Shown here: piece after piece, positions 17,059 to 24,878 of the stretch
How the letters are laid out: each line of letters opens with the position of its first letter
Position numbering within the stretch: the stretch's first letter is position 1
Origin: CAZEMR01 sp964513465
GTDB taxonomy: Bacteria; Bacteroidota; Ignavibacteria; Kapaibacteriales; UBA2268
Assembly: GCA_964513465.1 (NCBI GenBank)
Contig: CAZEMR010000029.1
Span: 1-35,440 of the forward strand
Length of the DNA stretch: 35,440 nucleotides
Direction: 5' to 3'
Notes under the pieces: generated by a model
Database searches by the model: none
What the model was told of the DNA's origin: nothing
What the model saw: the letters and a program-made list of their open reading frames with translations, nothing else
Translations under genes and position numbers: made by a program

Positions 17059-18312
17059 ATGGCGTCACGCTTTATGTTATTGATTATTCTGTTAATTACG
17101 GCTTGCTCAACAAGTATTTTTTCACAGGAAAGCGGCGGCCGTTCTTATCTTTTCGGAGGCTGGGACGGCAGCCGCTCTGATTTAGAGGACGACGGTTTTA
17201 CGATTGAAGCGGTCTATACCGGCGAAATCTGGGGCATAGCCAGCGGGCCGGTCGACAAAAAAGCAATTTATTGCGACAACTGGGATATTATATTCAATTT
17301 CGATATGGAGAAGCTCGTTGGCTGGGATGGCGCCACACTGCAGGCATATTTTCTTGGCAATTACGGGGGTGTGCCAGGCGAAGTGGCAGGCATGACTCAG
17401 GGTATTTCGAATATCGCAGCGCCGAATACCTTTAAATTATTTAATTTATTTTATGAACAATTGCTTTTCAACGATGATTTGTCGATTATGATCGGAACCA
17501 TCGATCTGAATACACAGTTCGACACCAAAGTATTCGCCTCGCTTTTCATAAATCCATCCCACGGAATCGGCGTTGACTGGGCTCAGAGCGGAGAGAACGG
17601 CCCCTCGATATTTCCCACGGCGTCCTTAGGATTAAGACTGCGATTTTCGCCTATCGAACACATTTTCGTTCAGGCGATTGTGCTCGACGGCGTACCAGGC
17701 GATCCGGACAATCCGTATGGCACACATATTATTCTCGATCCCGACGACGGTTTGCTCGTTAGTGCGAAATTCTGCTACGTTACCGGCAAATGCTGCGAAA
17801 TCAGCGGGTTGCTGCAAGACCTCGAAAAGGCTTATACTAAATTCGGTGTCGGATTCTGGTATTATACCGATAATTATAAATATATTATCGATCACATAAC
17901 TAATTGGGGATTCTATGCCATAATGGAGCAGGAGCTATTCGCCGAAAAGCTCGACGCGGGCCAGGGGCTTGGCTTGTATGCCCGAATCGGAGTGGCAGAC
18001 GACCTCGAAAACCAGATGAATTACTTCATCGGCGGAGGATTAGTTTATACCGGATTATTCTCAGGAAGGGACGAAGACCAGATCGGTATCGCAATCGCAT
18101 CGGGGCATAATTCATATTTATATCGCAACAGCAGGCGCATGGCAGGCGAAATCGTTGATCCGTTCGAGCATAATCTGGAACTTACTTATAAATATCAGCT
18201 TACGCCATATCTTGCGCTGCAGCCGAATATCCAGTACTGCATATCTCCCACCGATCTCGAAGCCCCGGCAGAGGTTTTGGTGGGCGGGATGAGACTCGAA
18301 GTGGTATTTTAA
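17059..18312 (+). CDS. OprB-like carbohydrate-selective porin
   Basis: 417 aa. Signal peptide about 1-22 (LLIILLITACSTSIFSQ; a Cys inside the hydrophobic stretch could also read as a lipobox). The body matches the OprB porin family: the start DGSRSDLEDDGFTIEAVYTGEIWG, the segment NTFKLFNLFYEQLLFNDDLSIMIGTIDLNTQFD, and a C-terminus ending in an aromatic residue (RLEVVF). OprB porins admit sugars and other small solutes through the outer membrane. GGAA at 17048-17051 favours the ATG at 17059 over a TTG at 17056. A 115-bp gap separates it from the heme-barrel gene. It ends before a clear terminator at 18336-18370. Confidence 0.87.
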   Translation: MASRFMLLIILLITACSTSIFSQESGGRSYLFGGWDGSRSDLEDDGFTIEAVYTGEIWGIASGPVDKKAIYCDNWDIIFNFDMEKLVGWDGATLQAYFLGNYGGVPGEVAGMTQGISNIAAPNTFKLFNLFYEQLLFNDDLSIMIGTIDLNTQFDTKVFASLFINPSHGIGVDWAQSGENGPSIFPTASLGLRLRFSPIEHIFVQAIVLDGVPGDPDNPYGTHIILDPDDGLLVSAKFCYVTGKCCEISGLLQDLEKAYTKFGVGFWYYTDNYKYIIDHITNWGFYAIMEQELFAEKLDAGQGLGLYARIGVADDLENQMNYFIGGGLVYTGLFSGRDEDQIGIAIASGHNSYLYRNSRRMAGEIVDPFEHNLELTYKYQLTPYLALQPNIQYCISPTDLEAPAEVLVGGMRLEVVF

Positions 18313-18335
18313 TTATTTTCATAAACACTTTAATT

Positions 18336-18370
18336 GAAAAGCGTTTGGCAACAGACGCTTTTTCTTTTTT
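18336..18370 (+). terminator. Intrinsic terminator of the porin gene
   Basis: AAAAGCGTTTG (18337-18347) pairs with CAGACGCTTTT (18352-18362) around GCAA, with one U-G wobble, followed by TTTCTTTTTT. It closes the cytochrome/porin block and isolates it from the next gene. Confidence 0.85.
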
Positions 18371-18467
18371 GAAACCAATATATACAAAACTGCGTAATAT
18401 GGATTAAGTGGAAATAGTGTATCCGGGGCATTTTTAAGTAACTAATGACCCTTAATCCGGAGTAATG

Positions 18468-20705
18468 ATGAAAAAATTCAATTATGTAGTAATCTTCCTG
18501 CTTTCGCTTTCGCTGATTTCGCTCGAAATGGTATGGACAAGGATATTTTCGGCAGAATTCTTTTACACTTTCGCATTCCTGATTCTCTCGCTGGCGATAC
18601 TCGGACTCGGAGTCGGCGCACTCTCGCTCAGATTATTCCCGGGACTCAACCGCGAGGAAACCCCAGGCGCAGCAATTTCGCTGAGCGGATTTATGGCCAT
18701 CGCCGGCCCGCCGCTTGTATTCATGCTCAATCTCGAGTTCACCGAATTGCTCTCCGGCTGGGATATGATTCTTAAATTAATCATTACAATTTTTATACTA
18801 AGCTCATCATTCTTTTTCGGCGGAATTGCCCTTGCTTATTTATTCAAGCGGAACAGCCGCAGGATTCCGCATTTATATATGGCCGACCTCGTAGGCTCGG
18901 GACTCGGAGTGGTGATGGCGATCGTTCTTATGAATGCGTTCAGCACTCCGCCCGCCGCGCAGCTTATCGCAATTCCCGCGCTGATTGCGGCATTAATAAT
19001 CTCGAAGCGGCAAATGAAACTGGTGCCGATCGCACTGATGATTCTTGCATTTGCTATGACCGGCCAGTCGGATAGTCTGCTCGAAGCCAGACGATCCGAA
19101 AGCGCCCCGGTGATCTACCAGCAATGGGATGCGGTTTCGAAAATCAAGGTATATGAATACGATACGAATTATCGTGGGATTAATATAGATAATATCGCCA
19201 ATTCGCCGGTTTATGGATTCGACGGCAATTGGAAGAAGCCGGATTCGCTGAAATTCAGATTCGGAATCGACGTGAAATATCTTATTAATAAATTCGACGA
19301 TTGCACATTTCTCTCGCTTGGTTCGGGCGGCGGCACCGATGTACTACAAGCCTTGCAGTACGGCTGCGAAGAAGTGCACGCAGTCGAAGTCATCCCGCAT
19401 ATCAACGAGATAATGCTCGAGGGCGATCTGGCTGATTTTTCGGGGAATATATATAAAGACCCGCGCGTGAAGGTGGCCACCGAGGACGGACGGGTATATG
19501 TCCGGCAATTCCGCGACAAGTTCGATGTGATCTATGCGCTCAGCGCAAATTCATGGGCGGCAATGGCTTCAGGCGCTTTTGCGCTGGCCGAAAATTATCT
19601 TTTTACAGTCGAGGCATTCGAGGATTACTGGAGGGCGCTCTCGCCGAAAGGATATATGATGATGGAGCACCAGTTCTACGTGCCCCGCCTCGTAACGGAA
19701 CTAAAAATGGCTCTCAATAATCTTAATGTTAAAAATCCTGACAAGCATTTTGCGGTTTATAATCTGCCGCAAATGCGCAGGAATATCCTGCTCATTTCGA
19801 AGCAGCCGCTCGATAAAGAGACGCTGCACAACGCATTCGGCCGCTTCCCGCGGAATTATCCCAATTTCAATTATCTGCTATATCCCCTGCCCGACTCGGC
19901 GTCGCGGAATATGATAGCCGACATCGTCGATCGGGGCTGGCGCGCGGTGCAGGACAGCGCAAAGATAGATATTTCGCCGGCAACAGACAACCGGCCATTT
20001 GTGGCTCAGCTCGGTATGTGGAAGAATTTCCGGATAGATACGAGCGGACGCATCCCGCCGTATGAATTCACGGGATTCCCGATTTCCAAAATTATCATGA
20101 TTATAATTCTCGGCGTAATCGTCTTAATCGTAATTCCGCTCAATTTGCTGCCATATATGCGGAAAACCACACGCAAGCTGAAGCTGGTGCCCTGGCTGTA
20201 TTTCTTTGCTATCGGCATGGCATTCATGGCGATCGAAATAATTCTGATGCAGAAATACGCCCTCTTCATCGGTTCGTCGATATACAGTATCGCGACGGTG
20301 CTGATAACCCTGCTGGTCGCCTCCGGCATTGGCAGCCGGCTGACGGAGAAATTCCGCAATTATCAGCCATTTATGTTTATCATTATATGGGTGCTGCTCG
20401 ATATATTCGCGTTCACGAATGTAATCTATGCAGTCGAGGGCGTATCTCTGGCAATGCGCATCGGATTAACAGCGCTATGGATCGCGCCGCTGGGCTTTTT
20501 CATGGGGATGCCCTTCCCCAAGGCGGGGCTTCGCGTCGGTGAGCTGATCGACTGGGGCTTTGCGGTGAACGGCGCGGCATCTGTGCTGGGCTCGGTGATC
20601 ATCGTGCTGGTGGCCATCGAATACGGCTTTGCGGTGTCGCTGGGACTGGGCGCTGCGATGTATCTCGTCGCGTTGCTTTTGTTCCGGATGAGCAAATCCT
20701 GGTAA
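18468..20705 (+). CDS. Membrane-fused spermidine-synthase-like protein
   Basis: 745 aa. About six N-terminal helices (to about 205), a cytoplasmic spermidine-synthase-like Rossmann domain (about 235-510) and about six C-terminal helices (540-740). The SAM/decarboxy-SAM-binding motif LSLGSGGGTDVLQAL with the acidic VEVIP strand and EDGRVYVRQF is visible. The aminopropyltransferase-type core suggests SAM binding, but such membrane-fused proteins have not been assigned a firm substrate, and the usual polyamine-binding Asp pair is not obvious to me. Start chosen at the second of two ATGs, 5 nt after GGAG. It stands alone and ends in a terminator that lies in the opposite gene. Confidence 0.82.
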   Translation: MKKFNYVVIFLLSLSLISLEMVWTRIFSAEFFYTFAFLILSLAILGLGVGALSLRLFPGLNREETPGAAISLSGFMAIAGPPLVFMLNLEFTELLSGWDMILKLIITIFILSSSFFFGGIALAYLFKRNSRRIPHLYMADLVGSGLGVVMAIVLMNAFSTPPAAQLIAIPALIAALIISKRQMKLVPIALMILAFAMTGQSDSLLEARRSESAPVIYQQWDAVSKIKVYEYDTNYRGINIDNIANSPVYGFDGNWKKPDSLKFRFGIDVKYLINKFDDCTFLSLGSGGGTDVLQALQYGCEEVHAVEVIPHINEIMLEGDLADFSGNIYKDPRVKVATEDGRVYVRQFRDKFDVIYALSANSWAAMASGAFALAENYLFTVEAFEDYWRALSPKGYMMMEHQFYVPRLVTELKMALNNLNVKNPDKHFAVYNLPQMRRNILLISKQPLDKETLHNAFGRFPRNYPNFNYLLYPLPDSASRNMIADIVDRGWRAVQDSAKIDISPATDNRPFVAQLGMWKNFRIDTSGRIPPYEFTGFPISKIIMIIILGVIVLIVIPLNLLPYMRKTTRKLKLVPWLYFFAIGMAFMAIEIILMQKYALFIGSSIYSIATVLITLLVASGIGSRLTEKFRNYQPFMFIIIWVLLDIFAFTNVIYAVEGVSLAMRIGLTALWIAPLGFFMGMPFPKAGLRVGELIDWGFAVNGAASVLGSVIIVLVAIEYGFAVSLGLGAAMYLVALLLFRMSKSW

Positions 20706-20712
20706 TATATAT

Positions 20713-22290
20713 TTAGCGCTGGGCTGCCTGATTGCGGGCGGCCCGGCGTTTTAATTTTATGACAATCCAGTCGAACACCCCGGTCAGCGCGATTAACAAG
20801 AACAGCAGGGAGCCGAGCGGGATTACAAGTATATACCATCCCCCGATTATGTCATTGAAAATGCGGCCGTTATGAAGTTCGAACATGAAATTCCACAGCG
20901 GCATCCGGTAGGATTCGGACATTTCGCGAGGCATTTGGAATTTATCCGTCTCGCCGTTCAGACTCAGCAGGCCGGAATAATGAGTATTGACATATTCCTC
21001 ATCTCCAAATCTAAAATAACCGGTAACGAGATTATCGCCTGGTCGGGCGGAGCTGCCGATTTTTGCTTCGCCTCCGGCAATTTTGTCGGTAATTTCCCCG
21101 CTCTCGCGATCAATCCGGAAGAGCCCAAGAAACGAGCCGATCAGATAATCGCCGCCCTCGAGCGTAAGGAATACCGTCGCGCCCATGGGGAATATCGCTA
21201 CCGGCGGCTCCGATTTGCGGAATGGTGCGGAGAAATCGTCCGGCGCAGTCCAGTAGCCATCGGTTGCGTCGATAATTATTCGATTTTCGTGCGGATCGTG
21301 CATTGCATTGCGGATGCGGCTATGCCAGGGATTGTCATGCCGAATACCCGGATAATACTCCGCGGGGATCGATCCGCCGATCAGCGCGACAAGCAAAGGC
21401 GGACGCATGAAAAGCCCCGTACCGGCAATCAGGAATATCACAAATGCGAAGATTATTCCGAGTTTGAGATGATATTTGAAAAAATATTTGAATAATCGAC
21501 GGAAATCGGGTTTCTGAAGGAATTTGGGCTTCCATTTGCGGGGGAATATCCAGATATAAATTGCCGAAATCGAGAGGAATATAATCACAATCCCCGCAAG
21601 GTCATAGAGCAGGCGGCCGGGAAGCCTCCATGCGTGACCTCCGTGCAGCTCGAAGAACAGATCGATCAGAGTAATCCGCTTGTCGGGCTCATGGCGGGAT
21701 GTCTCGATTTTTTTGAAATCAATATTATCAAATCCGCTCTGATATATAAAATTCTCCGAAAATGCGAGCAGACGATCGCCGGCGATCATTACTTTTTTGA
21801 AGTCTTCGCCACCGATTAATTCCTGCCATTTTCCATCGAACATAGCATATAACCCGCCGGATGTGGCCGCAAAGATTATATCTCCACCGGGCAAATCGGT
21901 CGCAAGAATATCCCGCGTTTTGCGATAATAGGCGGATTCGGGGAATTCGCCATTCATGAATGGGCGGAAGCTGCGTCCGGAATCGCGGCTTTCCCATATT
22001 CCCATCCGGCCACCGATGTAGATTTCGTCTGGGCGGCCTTCGAAATAAGCGGCATCGGTCAGCGCAGAGCGGCTCCAGTTATCGAGATGATACTGCGGCG
22101 GCACGAGTGATTTGGGCACTGAGATGCCCGAGATCATTCCGGGATGATTTAGCAATATACCGCTGATACTCATCCAAACAAGAAACAGCGCAAGCACCAG
22201 CCCCGCCCATTTGTGGATGGGCCGGCTGACTGCGAACAATCGCCTGAGTATGGCGCTCTGCTTTTTATTTGTCCGGATTGATCTGAACAT
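20713..22290 (-). CDS. PepSY-associated transmembrane (PiuB-like) protein with Asp-box segment
   Basis: 525 aa. The first helix (HKWAGLVLALFLVWMSISGILLNH, about 26-49) is the PepSY-TM signature, followed by a periplasmic part, two central helices (about 230-250 and 278-300), a second periplasmic part and a last helix near 485-512 after FMFELHNGRIF. Relatives include PiuB-type iron-uptake regulators and ferric-siderophore reductases. Residues 98-108 (IWESRDSGRSF) form a sialidase-type Asp-box, unusual for this family. The last codons (RAARNQAAQR) fall in the terminator hairpin of the convergent gene. No iron-transport genes adjoin it, so its role stays open. Confidence 0.8.
   Translation of the reverse strand: MFRSIRTNKKQSAILRRLFAVSRPIHKWAGLVLALFLVWMSISGILLNHPGMISGISVPKSLVPPQYHLDNWSRSALTDAAYFEGRPDEIYIGGRMGIWESRDSGRSFRPFMNGEFPESAYYRKTRDILATDLPGGDIIFAATSGGLYAMFDGKWQELIGGEDFKKVMIAGDRLLAFSENFIYQSGFDNIDFKKIETSRHEPDKRITLIDLFFELHGGHAWRLPGRLLYDLAGIVIIFLSISAIYIWIFPRKWKPKFLQKPDFRRLFKYFFKYHLKLGIIFAFVIFLIAGTGLFMRPPLLVALIGGSIPAEYYPGIRHDNPWHSRIRNAMHDPHENRIIIDATDGYWTAPDDFSAPFRKSEPPVAIFPMGATVFLTLEGGDYLIGSFLGLFRIDRESGEITDKIAGGEAKIGSSARPGDNLVTGYFRFGDEEYVNTHYSGLLSLNGETDKFQMPREMSESYRMPLWNFMFELHNGRIFNDIIGGWYILVIPLGSLLFLLIALTGVFDWIVIKLKRRAARNQAAQR
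20717..20758 (+). terminator. Intrinsic terminator of the spermidine-synthase-like gene
   Basis: A 14-bp GC-rich stem (20717-20730 with 20735-20748, including three U-G wobbles), loop ATTG, then TTTTAATTTT. It lies wholly within the coding end of the minus-strand PepSY-TM gene and encodes that protein's repetitive C-terminal residues. Confidence 0.85.
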
Positions 22291-22442
22291 AGCATTTATT
22301 CGGATTAAAATATCTGAATATAAAATTAATATAAAAATCAGGAAATTCCAAATTAATCCCCCTTAATATGTCCGATTTAGTTGAAATATATTTTTTATTC
22401 AATAAACATCATGAAAAATTACGAAATCTCGTCTGTGATTTA

Positions 22443-22450
22443 TATTTTTG
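22443..22450 (+). promoter_or_regulatory. Candidate Bacteroidetes-type -7 box before the amidase gene
   Basis: TATTTTTG fits the TAnnTTTG element used by Bacteroidetes primary sigma factors and lies 35 nt before the chosen ATG at 22485. No matching upstream TTTG at the usual distance was found, and the region is AT-rich, so chance is possible. Confidence 0.22.
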
Positions 22451-22484
22451 TGATAATAAAAAAACCAAAACACCCGGCGATTCT

Positions 22485-23627
22485 ATGCGAAGATCATTAC
22501 TGTTTCTGTTTATTATATATATCAACGTATTACCTCTTTCGGCACAGAATTATGTCGAAACCGAAGCCCGCTCTGGCGATGGCTATTTCACACTGCTGAA
22601 GCGATTCGATTTGCCCTCGAATGATAATTATCTGGCGAAATTCCGCGAACTGAATAATCTGGCTCCGCGCGAGGGGCTAAGGCTCGGACGAAAATACCAG
22701 CTTCCCATCCGCATTTATGAGTATAACGGGCGCAGCATTCGCTCGACCATCGGCATCACCGATTTCGAGCAGGCAAAGGGCATTCAGGATTATAATCTGC
22801 GAATGATGCGCAAAGGACTGAAAAGCGGCGATTACCGCCGGGACAAAATCCTTTGGGTGCCGATGTTCAGCGTCAGCAAAGCTAAGCTCGAGAACACCAC
22901 CTACCCGATTTTCGGCAAGAGGCTGGAAAAGGTCAACCAGATTGATAATCAGCTTCGGGGGAATGTTTATTATCTTGTTAGCGGTCACGGCGGACCCGAC
23001 CCCGGCGCGATCGGCTTTAAGGCCGGCCATGAGCTGCACGAAGACGAATACGCCTACGATGTCACTCTGCGGCTGGCGCGGCGGCTGCTCGAGCACGGCG
23101 CAACGGTATATATATTGATTCAGGATCCTGACGACGGTATCCGCGCCGATGCCTATCTTCCGCACGACAGCCACGAGGTAAATATGGACGGCACGGCGAT
23201 TTCGACTGACCAGGTTACCCGGCTGCGCGCCCGCGCCGATCTGATTAACAAATATTACGCTATGCACGAAGCCACTGCGCATTCTCAGCAGACGATCGTC
23301 GTCCATCTGGATTCCCGATCGAACAACAAGCGGATCGATATATTCTTCTACCACAACCCCGGAAGCGCCGCTGGGAAATCACTTGCGATGACGCTACTTA
23401 CCACCATTGAGGAAAAATACGCGGACGCCCAGCCGGGACGCGGCTACCACGGCACCGTCAACGAACGCAACCTGTTTATGCTGCGCGAAACGCGTCCGAC
23501 GGCAGTTTATATCGAGCTTGGCAATATCCGCAATCCCCGCGACCAGATACGATTTATCGAGAAAAATAATCGCCAGGCTGTGGCCAACTGGCTATGCGAA
23601 GGATTGATCCGGGCGGCCTCCGAATAA
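22485..23627 (+). CDS. N-acetylmuramoyl-L-alanine amidase with LysM-like domain
   Basis: 380 aa from the chosen start. The ATG at 22485 opens a good signal peptide (MRRSLLFLFIIYINVLPLSA), so the longer reading frame from 22368 is rejected. Residues about 30-75 are LysM-like and should bind peptidoglycan. The catalytic Amidase_3 domain (about 160-378) shows zinc-ligand candidates His168 (SGHGG), Glu188 (EDEYAYD) and His274 (VVHLDSRSN) and the general base Glu344 (VYIELGNIRN). It would cut the amide bond between MurNAc and L-Ala in the periplasm during cell separation or turnover. VVHLD replaces the usual SIHAN-type motif. Family certain; physiological role inferred. Confidence 0.9.
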   Translation: MRRSLLFLFIIYINVLPLSAQNYVETEARSGDGYFTLLKRFDLPSNDNYLAKFRELNNLAPREGLRLGRKYQLPIRIYEYNGRSIRSTIGITDFEQAKGIQDYNLRMMRKGLKSGDYRRDKILWVPMFSVSKAKLENTTYPIFGKRLEKVNQIDNQLRGNVYYLVSGHGGPDPGAIGFKAGHELHEDEYAYDVTLRLARRLLEHGATVYILIQDPDDGIRADAYLPHDSHEVNMDGTAISTDQVTRLRARADLINKYYAMHEATAHSQQTIVVHLDSRSNNKRIDIFFYHNPGSAAGKSLAMTLLTTIEEKYADAQPGRGYHGTVNERNLFMLRETRPTAVYIELGNIRNPRDQIRFIEKNNRQAVANWLCEGLIRAASE

Positions 23628-23679
23628 ACAAAATTTCTGGCTAATTTTGCGTGAAATCCATATTTTTTGGAAAATTATT

Positions 23680-23709
23680 TTGATTTCCCAAAATTATTCT
23701 TATTATATA
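23680..23709 (+). promoter_or_regulatory. Candidate sigma-70-like promoter of the lipoprotein gene
   Basis: TTGATT at 23680-23685 and TATATA at 23704-23709 are 18 bp apart, about 66 nt before the ATG at 23776. The sequence is AT-rich, so it may be a chance fit. Confidence 0.22.
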
Positions 23710-23775
23710 TAACAAACACTTCAAACGACATTCCCGAATTAATATCTTTTTTTTTGAAAATCAATGGAGGTTATC

Positions 23776-24633
23776 ATGCGTAAGCTATGGTTTTTACTCT
23801 TTTTAGTATTATTATATTCATGCGATACCGGCGACGATGCCAAAAAAGTTGTCGAAGTTGATCTCGAAAATCTGCATGGCGGATATGAGATGCTCTGGGA
23901 AATACAGTACGTTTACGATGCCGACCGGTCGGAAAATATCGTTAAGGAATATCAGCTCGACGACCGCATCCTCTTCAGCCGCGACGGGAAGGGTATATAT
24001 ATTCACGGCGAAGTTCCCCCGCCCGAAGGCCATTACGAAGCTCAGGGCGATGAGTTCGCATGGGAGCCCGCCGGCGCAGGCATCAAAATAATGGGACTGC
24101 ACAGAGGCACTCAACTGTTGAATAACGGCACACTGATATTTAATGCCCTGACCGAAAATGAAGTCTCATATTCGATAAAAGTCGATGAAATTGACGACAA
24201 GGCAATGCAGCGTCATATCGAACTGACGCCAACAATTGCTAAAATGAATAACCCATCGGATTCGATGATCAATCTTACGAATGGTCTGGTAAAAACATGG
24301 AAACTCGAGGAGCGGATTGTCAACGGCCAGCCCACAGTGGCCGAAAACTGGCTTAGAGACAACACGCTGGTGATGCTTCACGACGGCCGGGCATTTTACG
24401 TAAAGGGTGAAGAATACAGAATTCACGACGACACTACCACAAACGATAAATTCATGTGGACATTTAATACTACAATGGATGCGCTAATTATAAATCAGGC
24501 GGAACATCGTGATATCCGCGGCGTCGAAAGATGGGATATTCTGAAGCTGACGCCGTCGGAGTTCGACACGAAAATGCATGACAATGAAACCGGCGACGAA
24601 ATCGTAATAAAACGCACTCCCTACACTGAATAA
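23776..24633 (+). CDS. Lipoprotein with two lipocalin-like repeats
   Basis: 285 aa. GGAGG at 23766-23770 lies 5 nt before this ATG; an ATG at 23764 overlaps the ribosome site and is rejected. The N-terminus MRKLWFLLFLVLLYSC is a lipoprotein signal with acylated Cys16. Two segments (about residues 41-79 and 175-212) align: W at the start, then a (Q/W)L-acidic strand, L-rich strand, D-G-(K/R), Y-(I/V)-x-G-E. This is the pattern of small lipocalin-like 'W..dG' domains of FCB lipoproteins, here duplicated. No ligand or partner is evident. It ends before a hairpin at 24647-24684. Confidence 0.75.
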   Translation: MRKLWFLLFLVLLYSCDTGDDAKKVVEVDLENLHGGYEMLWEIQYVYDADRSENIVKEYQLDDRILFSRDGKGIYIHGEVPPPEGHYEAQGDEFAWEPAGAGIKIMGLHRGTQLLNNGTLIFNALTENEVSYSIKVDEIDDKAMQRHIELTPTIAKMNNPSDSMINLTNGLVKTWKLEERIVNGQPTVAENWLRDNTLVMLHDGRAFYVKGEEYRIHDDTTTNDKFMWTFNTTMDALIINQAEHRDIRGVERWDILKLTPSEFDTKMHDNETGDEIVIKRTPYTE

Positions 24634-24646
24634 GATTCACCGAAGT

Positions 24647-24684
24647 CCGGCATTGAAGCCGTCCGAGGGCGGTTTTAATGCTGG
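24647..24684 (+). terminator. Strong hairpin after the lipoprotein gene, possible terminator
   Basis: A 15-bp stem (24647-24661 with 24670-24684, three U-G pairs), loop of 8 nt. No T-run follows, so it may stabilise the 3' end rather than terminate intrinsically. Confidence 0.55.
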
Positions 24685-24762
24685 CTTACCAATGCCCGTA
24701 TACAAAAGCCAGAATTTGCCGAAAATCCCTCTTAAATCTTTTTATTTATTTTGATTTTTGCA

Positions 24763-24770
24763 TATATTTG
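24763..24770 (+). promoter_or_regulatory. Candidate Bacteroidetes-type -7 box before ackA
   Basis: TATATTTG is a perfect TAnnTTTG match, 108 nt before the ackA ATG, in the intergenic region that must contain the promoter of the ackA-buk block. The matching -33 box is not obvious; confidence is low because the region is AT-rich. Confidence 0.25.
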
Positions 24771-24878
24771 TATTTTCCTGTTAAAAGGTATTATTAAACT
24801 GCCTATTTAATTATAAGTTAGGCGTTTTTTACAGGTGAATTTTCTGTTAATCATTTAATCATAAACAGGTTTAGGATC

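Noticed and set aside
22368..22484. N-terminal extension of the amidase
   Set aside because: A clear signal peptide begins at 22485.
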